The notes beneath the pieces were generated by a model, which saw nothing but the letters and a program-made list of their open reading frames with translations, was not told the DNA's origin and did not search any database. The position numbers were made by a program, and so were the translations under genes. 64,000 nt of DNA from G963666945 sp963666945 (GTDB lineage: Bacteria; Bacteroidota; Bacteroidia; Bacteroidales; Marinifilaceae). Shown one piece after another: positions 47,421 to 56,054 of this stretch; the first letter of the stretch is position 1, and the number at the start of each line of letters is the position of its first letter. The stretch covers positions 162,036 through 226,035 of the forward strand of contig CAXXRT010000024.1 of assembly GCA_963666945.2 (NCBI GenBank), read 5' to 3'.

Positions 47421-47477
47421 ACTCCGCCCGAAGCACCGCGAGGGCGGCGCGAAAAAAAGCCCCCTATACAGGAGGCT
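47421..47477 (-). terminator. Terminator and GC-rich hairpin after the ArdC-like gene
   Basis: On the minus strand AGCCTCC and GGGGGCT pair around TGTATA, and seven Ts follow (47477-47452). Immediately downstream lies a compact GC-rich inverted repeat, CGCCC/GGGCG within 47421-47451, standing out from the AT-rich surroundings. The next 100 bases hold nothing else recognisable before the SHOCT promoter. Confidence 0.75.
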
Positions 47478-47498
47478 CAACAACTACTATTAATAGTA

Positions 47499-47969
47499 TT
47501 AAATCAGATCATCAATTACGACCCCCTTACTCGGTTGTTTCGGTTCAGGAGTTTGCACTTCTTCGGGTGCTGATTCTCGTTTATAAACTTGTTTGTCAGA
47601 GAACAAATAACACAACGGGAAAAACTGCTCGTTACTTTCTTCCGGATCCGCTTCTTTTTCTTTTCCTTCCTCTGCCTTGTTTTTAGACTTCACAGGCTGC
47701 CCCCATAATATAAAAGCTTTTTCACCCTTCTTTATGGTGTACCCTTCTTTTTTCCATTGCCCAAAGGTTTTAAAATCTGTTGCACCGTCAACCTCATATA
47801 TATGATGAAGAAGAATATAATTTATTGTACAAGTTTCCCAAAATAACAATTCTGTTTCCGTGGTTGCATTGGCCATGGATTCAGTTCTGTACTCTCTGGC
47901 CTGTGCGGTTAGTTCGCATAAATACGCCCTTTTTTCGCTAGTCTTACTATTTTTATTATCTTTGCTCAT
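47499..47969 (-). CDS. ArdC N-terminal-domain-like protein
   Basis: A 156-residue protein. Residues about 60-125 follow the ArdC N-terminal pattern: FKTFGQWKKEGYTIKKGEKA, then FILWGQPVK, then FFPLCYLFSDKQV. In plasmid ArdC this domain binds single-stranded DNA and the full protein counters restriction; here the C-terminal metallopeptidase-like part is missing, so only DNA binding can be proposed. Its ATG carries the AAGTAATTAGC leader shared with other genes of this prophage. It is the second gene after 48037-48462. Confidence 0.65.
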   Translation of the reverse strand: MSKDNKNSKTSEKRAYLCELTAQAREYRTESMANATTETELLFWETCTINYILLHHIYEVDGATDFKTFGQWKKEGYTIKKGEKAFILWGQPVKSKNKAEEGKEKEADPEESNEQFFPLCYLFSDKQVYKRESAPEEVQTPEPKQPSKGVVIDDLI

Positions 47970-48036
47970 GCTAATTACTTAATTATTAAACTTGTTTTAA
48001 TAGTTAACTGAAAGGGAGAAAAATTCTCCCTTTTTT

Positions 48037-48462
48037 TTATGCCTCAATTTTTACTTTGGTTTCCTCTATTTTCTTCTCCATTCTCTGCATTATAAACTCA
48101 ATAACATCCTTTATAATTACAGGATTTTGAAGAGTAAAAACAGTACCAGAACGGTAATTGTTTTTATCCATCTCGTCCACTTCCAACTTGTATTTTTTTG
48201 TTTCAAACTCTTCAACTTCGCAAATCTCATTTAAACTATCCCTATGGATTATTAAATCGGACTTGCTTTCCTGTAAACTTGTTAACCTCCTGATTAGAGT
48301 TTCCTTTTCCTGAAAATATGCTTTCCTGGCTTCAAAGTCAACAGGCATTTTTGCAAGCTGTTGCTTTAACTCTTCATTTTCTTTTACCAATTGGGCAACA
48401 TCAACAGAACTATTTTTTATTTCTGTCTTTTTAATTTCTGCGTTTTTAATTTCTTTTTTCAT
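48037..48462 (-). CDS. Coiled-coil hypothetical protein
   Basis: A 141-residue protein with a Lys-rich N-terminus and a long coiled coil (VKENEELKQQLAKMPVDF, RLTSLQESKSDLIIHRDSL). The C-terminal end has a predicted helix with Lys/Glu repeats. The promoter at 48521-48552 and the AAAAGTAATTAGCA leader lie before it. A hairpin (AAGGGAGAA/TTCTCCCTT at 48011-48034) separates it from the ArdC-like gene. No function assigned. Confidence 0.65.
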   Translation of the reverse strand: MKKEIKNAEIKKTEIKNSSVDVAQLVKENEELKQQLAKMPVDFEARKAYFQEKETLIRRLTSLQESKSDLIIHRDSLNEICEVEEFETKKYKLEVDEMDKNNYRSGTVFTLQNPVIIKDVIEFIMQRMEKKIEETKVKIEA

Positions 48463-48520
48463 TGCTAATTACTTTTAAAAATTAAACTCGTAAAGGATTG
48501 ATTCCCTTTATTTTATATAC

Positions 48521-48552
48521 TAAAGATACAAATATTTTACACCTCAAACAAA
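48521..48552 (-). promoter_or_regulatory. Promoter of the ArdC-like operon
   Basis: On the minus strand TTTG (48552-48549), 20 bases, then TATCTTTA (48528-48521), about 58 bases before ATG 48462. Confidence 0.55.
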
Positions 48553-48650
48553 CCTAAAAACCTGACTTTCTGCTATTTATAGTTAAACATCTTATTTAAT
48601 AGGTCTAACTTCTTAAAATTCCTTTTCAAAAAAATTTTTGGACTTTAAAG

Positions 48651-49132
48651 ACCAAAAAGGGCAACTTTTTGCCGCTTTCGGGCAACATTTGCCCCGTTTT
48701 TTGAGCTGTAAAAATCTTAAATCTTGAATATCACCCACTTAACCATATACTAAATTTTTGAACAAAAATTTATGTGTAGGTTTTGCCCGAGGTCCGCCCT
48801 ATTCTGTACTTGCAATGACACATTGAACAAAAAAAAGGATATATGATAACCCCCTGATACTCAGTTTTGGGGGTCGAAATCCAACCAAAGCAGCCCACAA
48901 ACTTGTGGGATACCATCTTTTTAGAAAATACAACCAACTTTGTAAACTTACCTGGTAAGACACTGGGTGGATTATCAGGTGTGTTTACACCTTACCAGGG
49001 GAGATGAAGAGTGTATCTTGAGATGTATTCATCCAAGATACTTCCTGAATAATGCGTGAGCTTTGGTGGTGTAATAAGAAAAAAAGGTTAACGGTTCCGT
49101 GAAGTGGTATTCCATCTTTCGGAACGGTTAAC
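48651..49132. repeat. Hairpin-rich noncoding block between terminase and accessory genes
   Basis: The 737-base gap 48463-49199 has no credible gene. It contains at least six inverted repeats: GGCAA/TTGCC pairs at 48660-48694 (one followed by six Ts on the plus strand), CCCCC/GGGGG at 48850-48873, CCCACAA/TTGTGGG at 48894-48909, CCTGGTAAG/CTTACCAGG at 48951-48999, GTATCTTG/CAAGATAC at 49013-49041, and the terminator at 49079-49132. ATGAAGAGTGT occurs twice, at 49004-49014 and 49147-49157. It may hold one or more structured RNAs, a packaging site or an origin. Confidence 0.6.
49079..49132 (-). terminator. Terminator of the capsid-terminase operon
   Basis: On the minus strand GTTAACCGTTCCG and CGGAACCGTTAAC pair (one mismatch) around 20 bases, then CTTTTTTT-type sequence follows. 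It lies about 70 bases after the large terminase stop. Confidence 0.75.
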
Positions 49133-49199
49133 ACCTTGCTTGAGTAATGAAGAGTGTCTGTAAGACTATCTGAATGGGTGTGTAAGCCTGTGAGGTTAT

Positions 49200-50939
49200 C
49201 TATCCCACATCCAGTAACCCACGGTTTTGTTTTGCCCTGGTATATTTCATGTAGTTCTTTCTACACATTAAGTACTTGAATGCATCACTGAAGTTAGTTG
49301 ATTCCATTGGTAAGCGGTGTATTGGTAGCCCTTCCGACTTCTTATCCTTAACAATACGCTTCTTACCTTTATATGTCTTGATCTTAGTAGGAGCTTTCTC
49401 CATGGAACTCTTTAATGGCTTACAGTTGTATTGGTCAATCATTAGTTGTGGTAGTTTCCTGTTGTTCCCATTCATAAGATCTATCATAAAGTCATATTCA
49501 TCCCAACTAAATATATTCCCCTGTCCTTCACTCATAAGGACAACCTTCCATCCTGTCTTCTTACTGTTCTTATCATACTCAATCGCTTTTTTAAGCTTAC
49601 CAGCTAAGTCCTGCTTAGCTGCCTTGAGATTGTTTCCTGCACGGTCATAATACATGTGCAGTACTTTGTGTTTGTGCGGTTCAAAATATTCAATAAAGCT
49701 ATCTGCCAGCTCTCTTATCCATTGAGGAGATAAGGTATGTATTGTCTTTAACACACGGTATCTTTTACCATTATTCTGTTCTTGACCTAACACCATACTC
49801 ATTTGGTTACCAAAGTCAACGCCTGCCTCGAGTATTTTATCTGTCTCCAGATAAGTAAGTATCCTACAGTCTTCAGTATCTCTTATCCCGAACTGTTCAC
49901 TCCAGTAGCGACTATTTCCATTCGTATAAAAGTGTGAAGAATTAAGAGCAGTATAGAATCTATTACCTTTCTCAAGCTTCGGCTTAGAACTTAATATAGC
50001 GGTATGCACATCTTCAAGATCAGACTCAAACTCACCCTCAAAATATTCAGGTCTCAAGATATCTGCATTAACGTAACTGGATGCTATATAGAAGAATGTA
50101 GATTTCTTTCGAACCTTTATATATCTCTCATTCCATCTATCATATAACTTTTCCTTATTCACCATATCCTTTTTATCTCCACTTTCTTTTGCAAGAATCA
50201 ACTCTTGAATAACCTCATTAAGTACCAAGGCAACGGTTAGGATCCGCATAATAATTGATTTCTTCATCTTCTTAGCTTGCTTGAGGATCCAATCATACTC
50301 ACCAACATTATTTATATTAGGCATATCAGTTGTGAATGTATGGCCGCCATAATAGACAGATTGTCCATACTTCACCCAATATCCACGAACAGCTTTTGTC
50401 AATTTAGCAATCTTGTGCTCCGGAAAGAATTTTACCTCGTCGCCAATTATATGCACATAGCTTCGTCCGGCTGCTGCAGATGGGCGGTCTAATGATACCA
50501 GCGTGAAGTTATATCCCGTAAAGAATATAATTGTATGCTTATAGGAAATAATCCTATTGTAAGGCTTCCAAAAGTGCTCACGAAGTTCTTTAGGTACTTT
50601 CTTTAGCATTTCTTCCGAAACCTCCGGAGGAGCTTTCTCTATAACATAGTGAGTACCTTCTACCCAACCTTTTCGCTCCAATCCTTCTATCAAAGAGGGC
50701 AATACGTTTTTTGTCAGGTTCATATAGGTATCACTAACCAGGGCAACTGGTGCTCCTGGTAAATCGTAAACCATATCCATTATTCTCTCTGTCTGAAAAT
50801 CGGTAGTCTTTCCTGCTCCTCGCCCAAGAATAAGGTAAAGGAATTTAGGTTTCAATAAGGCCACAACCTGGGCAAGCCAATTCGAAAACAGTAACTGGAC
50901 CTTACTACTCTTGAGATTTAGTTTCTTCTTCGTACTCAT
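49200..50939 (-). CDS. terL: Terminase large subunit of prophage B
   Basis: A 579-residue packaging ATPase/nuclease. Walker A is GRGAGKT at residues 39-45 and Walker B is IIGDE with Asp167-Glu168. The nuclease half shows AGVDFGNQMSMVLG and MYYDRAGN, whose Asp residues are probable metal ligands. The enzyme is full length and differs from the prophage A terminase. Its N-terminus overlaps the small terminase by 35 bases. It ends the operon that starts with the prohead protease, an order (capsid before terminase, portal far away) unlike most siphoviruses. Confidence 0.88.
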   Translation of the reverse strand: MSTKKKLNLKSSKVQLLFSNWLAQVVALLKPKFLYLILGRGAGKTTDFQTERIMDMVYDLPGAPVALVSDTYMNLTKNVLPSLIEGLERKGWVEGTHYVIEKAPPEVSEEMLKKVPKELREHFWKPYNRIISYKHTIIFFTGYNFTLVSLDRPSAAAGRSYVHIIGDEVKFFPEHKIAKLTKAVRGYWVKYGQSVYYGGHTFTTDMPNINNVGEYDWILKQAKKMKKSIIMRILTVALVLNEVIQELILAKESGDKKDMVNKEKLYDRWNERYIKVRKKSTFFYIASSYVNADILRPEYFEGEFESDLEDVHTAILSSKPKLEKGNRFYTALNSSHFYTNGNSRYWSEQFGIRDTEDCRILTYLETDKILEAGVDFGNQMSMVLGQEQNNGKRYRVLKTIHTLSPQWIRELADSFIEYFEPHKHKVLHMYYDRAGNNLKAAKQDLAGKLKKAIEYDKNSKKTGWKVVLMSEGQGNIFSWDEYDFMIDLMNGNNRKLPQLMIDQYNCKPLKSSMEKAPTKIKTYKGKKRIVKDKKSEGLPIHRLPMESTNFSDAFKYLMCRKNYMKYTRAKQNRGLLDVG

Positions 50940-51846
50940 CTAACATTTCATCTAATGGTAAAACATCGTTAATCATGGCATCGCCTTTAACTCTTTCCCT
51001 GTCTGCTTCGTCCAGATCTTCAATAGCATCTATTTGTTTCGCTAAAGCATTTCTGTTGATAGCAGGAAGACCAATTATGGTTGGATCCAGACTATATACT
51101 TTATAAGGACGGTCATAAGTTCCTGCAGGCACTTCTGGTGGATCTGGCTGGTCTAATTGTAATAGCGCAGCCGATTCTGATATAAGTTTTCCGTATATTT
51201 CAAAATCCTTGGGCTTTGTTGCCATCTGTTTTACAACCATGGCCGCTTCCTCTAGCTGCTCGGCTTTCATTCTGCGTAAGGCTTTTTTCTCAATCTTAGA
51301 ATCAGCATAAAAAAGATTTAAGGCATGTTCATACATATCCCTTGCCTGTGTATACTTAAATTCAAAAGGTTTCTCGGTAAAGAACTTTATAGTATTAGAT
51401 CTCCCATACTTGCGTCTCATTGAGTTCATCATTGTAAGAACTTCAATATAAATACTCTCATCACTAGATATGTCTGTTTTACAACCACTTTGAATATATC
51501 CCTCTAACTTATGCAGCAAATCAGCACTAATATCGGAGGTGTACAGAAATTTTTTCTTAACTAATTCAAACTCCTGTTGATAACGAATTTTCCCTAACTG
51601 TTGGATAGCTGTAATATTCCCTCCTTCAGCAGACTTTGATACATTAAGCATCTCCTTCGCCTTAGCTATTAATACACCTCTCTTTATATGGTAATTAATA
51701 TCATGCTTTTTATCCTGTGCAGCTAAAAGAAACTCTTTTTTAGGTACATCGAAATACATCGCTAGCTCTTCATCAGAATATCCTAGTCCGGCAAGTCTTT
51801 CGATTTCCTCATATTGTTCCTGGTTAAGATCTATTAATGCAGTCAT
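50905..51846 (-). CDS. terS: Probable terminase small subunit of prophage B
   Basis: A 313-residue protein just before the large terminase, overlapping it. The N-terminus has a helix-turn-helix-like segment (GYSDEELAMYFDVPKKEF) as in many small terminases, followed by a long helical middle with Lys/Arg and Glu. It is larger than usual (about 150-200), so it may carry an extra C-terminal domain (EVPAGTYDRPYKVYSLDPTI). Position is the strongest evidence. Confidence 0.65.
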   Translation of the reverse strand: MTALIDLNQEQYEEIERLAGLGYSDEELAMYFDVPKKEFLLAAQDKKHDINYHIKRGVLIAKAKEMLNVSKSAEGGNITAIQQLGKIRYQQEFELVKKKFLYTSDISADLLHKLEGYIQSGCKTDISSDESIYIEVLTMMNSMRRKYGRSNTIKFFTEKPFEFKYTQARDMYEHALNLFYADSKIEKKALRRMKAEQLEEAAMVVKQMATKPKDFEIYGKLISESAALLQLDQPDPPEVPAGTYDRPYKVYSLDPTIIGLPAINRNALAKQIDAIEDLDEADRERVKGDAMINDVLPLDEMLDEYEEETKSQE

Positions 51847-52411
51847 ATCTGAATTTGTATATTGTTTTATCGTTTAAAAATAAATACTGCTCATGGGCAG
51901 CATTCTCACTAAAATTGCCACTACCCTCCACTACGAAAAAATTTCCACCGGCTTCTATCAATTGTATCTTAGAGTGATTCCAACAATAGTTTAGATTTAT
52001 GGACCGGTTGGTTATCTGTGATTCCAACTGATCTATAACTTTAGGCATTCTGTATTTAATACTATCTGCTATGCAAATATTAATCTTCTCTATATCACCC
52101 TTATCATACCACCGAATCAAAGCACTTACTATCCTTGCATTTATTGAATATGTACTAAATGAAAGCTCTGTTATACGGGAACAATGCTTAATTATGTATG
52201 GAATAAAGGTGAAAGCGTTGAAGCTCTTAAGTGTCCATAGAAAATATGCATCTTCCGGGGATGGATAGGATCCACATAAATTTTTAATATTATTTATTTG
52301 TTGAGTGTGTTTATTTATGAACTTAGTTACGACTACCTGTTCCTTATTCTCTGGAACGTTTTTAGGCTCCAAAGAATCACTCAATTCTTTTATGGAGAAT
52401 AGTCTACTCAC
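51824..52411 (-). CDS. PLD-like protein with one HxK motif
   Basis: A 195-residue protein. Near the C-terminus, WNHSKIQLIE (His146, Lys148, Glu153) followed by FFVVEGSGNFSEN (Gly163, Ser164, Asn166) is a single phospholipase D/nuclease-type active site, with Glu in place of the usual Asp. Single-motif PLD enzymes act as dimers and often cut DNA, so a packaging- or defence-related nuclease is possible. The first 130 residues are of unknown fold. It overlaps the small terminase by 23 bases and the preceding gene by eight, so it belongs to the packaging operon. Confidence 0.65.
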   Translation of the reverse strand: MSRLFSIKELSDSLEPKNVPENKEQVVVTKFINKHTQQINNIKNLCGSYPSPEDAYFLWTLKSFNAFTFIPYIIKHCSRITELSFSTYSINARIVSALIRWYDKGDIEKINICIADSIKYRMPKVIDQLESQITNRSINLNYCWNHSKIQLIEAGGNFFVVEGSGNFSENAAHEQYLFLNDKTIYKFRYDCINRS

Positions 52412-53072
52412 CTAACATCCTCCTTACATACTCAAGCTCCGCTTGCTTTTCTACAATTCTTCTCTCTCTCTCATTTAGTAAACGAGGCTTATCTCCTTTT
52501 TCAATCTCATTCTTTATTCTCCATATGTTATGCTCCAGGTTCTGTTCTTTCTTAACAAGATCTCTAATACTCATATTTCTGATCTTGGAAAGCCGTTTGG
52601 TTTGTTTAAATATTGAATGTAATCCTAAAATATTTTTATGATACTTATAATAATCAAGCTCTTTTTTTATTTCTCTATTCTCAATAAAATTATTTACAAC
52701 GGTTCTTGCGGTATCGAGACAACTCGCTGCATCTGTGCAATCAAACAGCTGTTCGTGAGTATCAACATATTTATGATAGGCTGTTATTTTTTCTGCAACC
52801 AGGACCTTTAATTCATATGGACAGGTTGGATCTTTTAGAAAAGGATATTCATCACGAAACTTACTCCGGCTTACTAGAGTGGGTTTCTGAATATCCTTTT
52901 CGGAAATATTAACTAGACGGCAAAGTTGAGAGATAAGTCTTTTTTTGTATTTTTCAGGATACAATTCACACAACATCAGGAATTTCTTATTGCTGCCATA
53001 CTTTTTATACAACTCAATTCCTGATCTTATCTCACAACCCTGCCGTAGCCAATTTTTAATTTCATTTATCAT
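52404..53072 (-). CDS. Hypothetical helical protein in the packaging operon
   Basis: A 222-residue, basic and almost wholly helical protein with a cysteine-rich centre (FDCTDAASCLDTARTVVNNF) and a C-terminal coiled coil (RERRIVEKQAELEYVRRML). No recognised domain. It overlaps the glycosyltransferase-like gene by four bases and the PLD-like gene by eight, so these three genes form one translationally coupled unit. Confidence 0.6.
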   Translation of the reverse strand: MINEIKNWLRQGCEIRSGIELYKKYGSNKKFLMLCELYPEKYKKRLISQLCRLVNISEKDIQKPTLVSRSKFRDEYPFLKDPTCPYELKVLVAEKITAYHKYVDTHEQLFDCTDAASCLDTARTVVNNFIENREIKKELDYYKYHKNILGLHSIFKQTKRLSKIRNMSIRDLVKKEQNLEHNIWRIKNEIEKGDKPRLLNERERRIVEKQAELEYVRRMLGE

Positions 53073-53962
53073 TTTTCAAACCTACTCTTCTCTGACAAAT
53101 GTTTTTTAAGAAGTTTCACTAACCCAGAAACATAACCCTGAACAGAATTGTTAAGGAATTTTTTTGTTGTAAAGGCTTTCTCAACAACTGTCATATTAGG
53201 ATTAGCACGGTATACTCCACATTTTAAGTTATCAGAAGCCAGATCTAACTTGTAAGGAATCATTTCAGGGAAATAAGTATTGAAATACAATGAAGAAATT
53301 AAATAAGAATCTTCCTTCAGTTTATATGTTTCAATTAATTCCTGAAGCTTTTCTGTTTCGTATACAACAGGAAGATGGCAACCATAATCCCATATTGACA
53401 GTTTTTCTTTCTGCAGCAATAAAAGAGTTTTTTTCTTGTTTTGCTGATATATAGTTCCTCCACTATAATTACTGTCAAGTTTTCCATCACACTTTAGAAA
53501 TTCAATGTCATGAATTGATATAGGATTAATAGGATAAATATCATCATTCGTCCAAATGATCTTATCCACCTCCGGGAACTCATTTATTATTGCCTCCATT
53601 TTACTTACAATATCCAAAGGAGGATTATTAGTTATGCACTCATGAGCAATATGGTGAATATGCTCTTTATTAAACCATGGCTCAGAATCACCAATTACAA
53701 CAACCTTGAAGTTTTCTTTGAAATTTTTTTCCCAACCACGAAGAGCATACATTAATTCTTCGCCTTGTTTTTCAGAAGACTTATAAGGAATAACTACTAA
53801 GTAGCTTCCTTCCTTTTGAGCTTCCATTTTCAAAAATGTAATCTGATCATCTAAAGATTCAATCTTTGCATCTCTATTAGCAATATCATTTTGTAAAGAA
53901 CATATAAGTTCTTCCGCTTGCTGTATTCTTTCAACATCAATTATACTATTTACTTCTTCCAT
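53069..53962 (-). CDS. Glycosyltransferase-like protein
   Basis: A 297-residue protein: an N-terminal coiled coil (about 10-50), then a Rossmann-like domain starting YLVVIPYKSSEKQGEELMYA. FKVVVIGDSEPWF and IIWTNDDIYPINPI provide a nucleotide-sugar fold, with the acidic pair Asp140-Asp141 as probable metal ligands. This resembles the NDD motif of Stealth-type sugar-phosphate transferases and other glycosyltransferases. It could glycosylate a virion protein or a host surface sugar. It is the first gene after the capsid terminator, with a palindrome in front. Confidence 0.65.
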   Translation of the reverse strand: MEEVNSIIDVERIQQAEELICSLQNDIANRDAKIESLDDQITFLKMEAQKEGSYLVVIPYKSSEKQGEELMYALRGWEKNFKENFKVVVIGDSEPWFNKEHIHHIAHECITNNPPLDIVSKMEAIINEFPEVDKIIWTNDDIYPINPISIHDIEFLKCDGKLDSNYSGGTIYQQNKKKTLLLLQKEKLSIWDYGCHLPVVYETEKLQELIETYKLKEDSYLISSLYFNTYFPEMIPYKLDLASDNLKCGVYRANPNMTVVEKAFTTKKFLNNSVQGYVSGLVKLLKKHLSEKSRFEK

Positions 53963-53974
53963 CTTATTAATATT

Positions 53975-53988
53975 TTTGCAATTGCAAA
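53975..53988. promoter_or_regulatory. Perfect 14-bp palindrome before the glycosyltransferase-like gene
   Basis: TTTGCAATTGCAAA lies 13 bases before the ATG at 53962, in the short gap after the capsid-operon terminator. It overlaps a possible -7 box (ATAATTTG on the minus strand). It may be an operator or promoter element giving this gene group separate control. Confidence 0.4.
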
Positions 53989-54007
53989 TTATTTAAGTTT
54001 AAAGCAC

Positions 54008-54031
54008 AAAAAACCCCTATAAAAACAGGGG
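54008..54031 (-). terminator. Terminator after the capsid genes
   Basis: On the minus strand CCCCT and AGGGG pair, with six Ts after. It ends the protease-capsid transcript. Confidence 0.75.
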
Positions 54032-54040
54032 TTTTATATT

Positions 54041-54583
54041 TTATGCTGATTGAGTTCCGGCAGATCCAGAATCCAATGTAGGCATTGCACCTTCATAAAA
54101 AGAGATTCTTCTACCTTTTAACAACGATTCAAGAGTTACCTTGTTTGTATCTCCCTCGTTATTATCGGTACTCTCAACAACCATCTGAAGTGGGTTACCG
54201 GGATAACCGGCTAGCTTATTGATTCCTTCATCAACATAGTTGATAATACATCCAAGATCTTCATTCTTATTGTTCTCAACGAACTCTTCCCATTCAACAT
54301 CAGTTGTTCCTGGACGGGAAAACTCGATTTTTTGTTTGGTTCCCTTGTTATCTGCATCCCCTTCAGTTGTTTGATTAACATTTATAGTTGATACAGTGGT
54401 TTCAATATTAATAGCATTGGCATTAGCTTCTAAAACTAATTCTCCGATTCTTTTAATACCGTTAGGATCTAGATCAGGAAATGTCTTCACATCTTTAATT
54501 CTAAAGATGGTTAAATTAGCAAGCTTGGGCTTTACAGCCCCAGCATTGCTTTTTTTTGGTACGCTTACAAATGAATATGCCAT
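54041..54583 (-). CDS. Putative virion protein after the capsid gene
   Basis: A 180-residue, beta-rich acidic protein (NAINIETTVSTINVNQTTEG) that could be a tail tube or a head-decoration protein. Its C-terminus ends SAGTQSA, strikingly like the capsid end GSTGGQSA encoded just upstream; both are Gly/Ser-rich with a final QSA. Position close to the capsid gene and the matching tail suggest that the two proteins are assembled or displayed together. No defined family. Confidence 0.6.
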   Translation of the reverse strand: MAYSFVSVPKKSNAGAVKPKLANLTIFRIKDVKTFPDLDPNGIKRIGELVLEANANAINIETTVSTINVNQTTEGDADNKGTKQKIEFSRPGTTDVEWEEFVENNKNEDLGCIINYVDEGINKLAGYPGNPLQMVVESTDNNEGDTNKVTLESLLKGRRISFYEGAMPTLDSGSAGTQSA

Positions 54584-54601
54584 TTATGTAAATTTTAAAG
54601 A

Positions 54602-56050
54602 TTAAGCAGATTGACCACCAGTAGAACCAGGAACAGGAGGCACATAAGCAAACACAGCTTCAGCAATTGCGAATCCTGTAGCTTCCCACCATTCACCGAA
54701 GACTTTAACATCGTAGTTCTCTCCTTGCATCCAGATCTTGTTAAGACCTTTGTTTTTAGAAAGAAGGTGGATAAAGTTTTGTTTTGGAGTGATAAAGAAC
54801 ATCTTTGTTCCTATCATTCCATCCAGTGGGGCAAGGATTTGTTTTGTGAAATCGATTCTATCCTTATCCTTATCGTCATTTTTAGTGTACTTATATTTAT
54901 CCTGATATGCACGTTTGTACATAGTGTACAAATCTGGGTCTATATGCACACACATGGATTTCTTCTTAAATTTTGAAGAAATATTATCCACCGCTATCTG
55001 GATTTTTTCCAGAATGTTTTCAGGTGTTATTTCAACACCGTCCAATAACCATGTGATCTTATTGTTCCCGGCTTCTTTTTCCAGCTTAAGAATTGTACAG
55101 TATCCGTCCATAGATTTACCAAAAGCCTGTCCGTCAATTCCGTCCTTAAGTCCACCCTCTGGATTAAAATCTTCATATACTCCTGTAGCCAGAAGAGTCT
55201 CTCTATCTTCCTCCACCTGAGGTTTAAGCATTTTCTCAATTATATACTTAACAATAGGCATATCTTTTGGCTGTAAACTTTCGTCATAAAGATAACCAAG
55301 AACATCCTCCATTATCTCTGCTGGCTTAATAGGAAGGTTTATCTTGTGTTTTCTATTGACGATAGTAAGAGGAGTGAATTTTGTTTGTCCCCTTGGTGTC
55401 CAGTATGGAGTAAACTGTTGAATAACGCTGTCAATTAAACCTTGCGTTGCTCTCCATTCAGTTTTCTCAGACATTTTGGTAGTCATGTAACTAGTACTTG
55501 TCAATGAGCCAAATACCAATTGAATTATTTCGTACTTCTGATCAGAAATATATTTCCCAAATTCAGTCCTCAACTCCTGAGTATCAATAGTATCAGCAGC
55601 TAATGCTTGTAAACCATCTCCATTGATGTAATTTTCCATCACTTTATTGTGAAGGAGATTCGTGTCAACTGCGAAAGATTTTTTAACATTTGCACCGCTT
55701 TTAGGATTTTCAGGTTCCTGATCTTCTTCAGAGTCACCGGATAATTTTGCAATATTATCCTCAAGATCTTTCTTTTCTTTTGCTGAAGTGGTTTTGTATG
55801 CATCATACTCCGCCTGAAGATCTTCAAGCTTTTTCTTTTGCTCCTGTATCTCCTGAAAATTGGTATTTCCACCGTTTCCCTCATAGTCTTTGAGATCTTT
55901 CTCAAACTCGGTAGCAAACTTCTCTCCATATTTATCAGAGAGTTGTTTTTTTTGGTCTTCAGTTAGCATACTTTTACCATCCTTGTCTTTCGCAAAAGAA
56001 GAAATTCCAAGCATACTTAAAACAACGGCCATTACTCCTTTAAAATTCAT
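54602..56050 (-). CDS. Major capsid protein of prophage B with N-terminal coiled-coil domain
   Basis: 482 residues. Residues about 20-110 form a charged coiled coil (QEIQEQKKKLEDLQAEYDAY), like the delta or scaffold domain that HK97-type capsids carry and a protease removes. The capsid domain follows (from about 120, KSFAVDTNLLHNKVMENYIN), with a strand-rich core (KINLPIKPAEIMEDVLGYLY). The protease gene directly upstream agrees with this. Longer than the prophage A capsid, which uses a separate scaffold gene. Confidence 0.75.
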   Translation of the reverse strand: MNFKGVMAVVLSMLGISSFAKDKDGKSMLTEDQKKQLSDKYGEKFATEFEKDLKDYEGNGGNTNFQEIQEQKKKLEDLQAEYDAYKTTSAKEKKDLEDNIAKLSGDSEEDQEPENPKSGANVKKSFAVDTNLLHNKVMENYINGDGLQALAADTIDTQELRTEFGKYISDQKYEIIQLVFGSLTSTSYMTTKMSEKTEWRATQGLIDSVIQQFTPYWTPRGQTKFTPLTIVNRKHKINLPIKPAEIMEDVLGYLYDESLQPKDMPIVKYIIEKMLKPQVEEDRETLLATGVYEDFNPEGGLKDGIDGQAFGKSMDGYCTILKLEKEAGNNKITWLLDGVEITPENILEKIQIAVDNISSKFKKKSMCVHIDPDLYTMYKRAYQDKYKYTKNDDKDKDRIDFTKQILAPLDGMIGTKMFFITPKQNFIHLLSKNKGLNKIWMQGENYDVKVFGEWWEATGFAIAEAVFAYVPPVPGSTGGQSA

Positions 56051-56054
56051 TCTC

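Noticed and set aside
47421..47451. GC-rich patch as a tRNA or other stable RNA
   Set aside because: It folds only into a short hairpin; no cloverleaf or known RNA pattern could be drawn.
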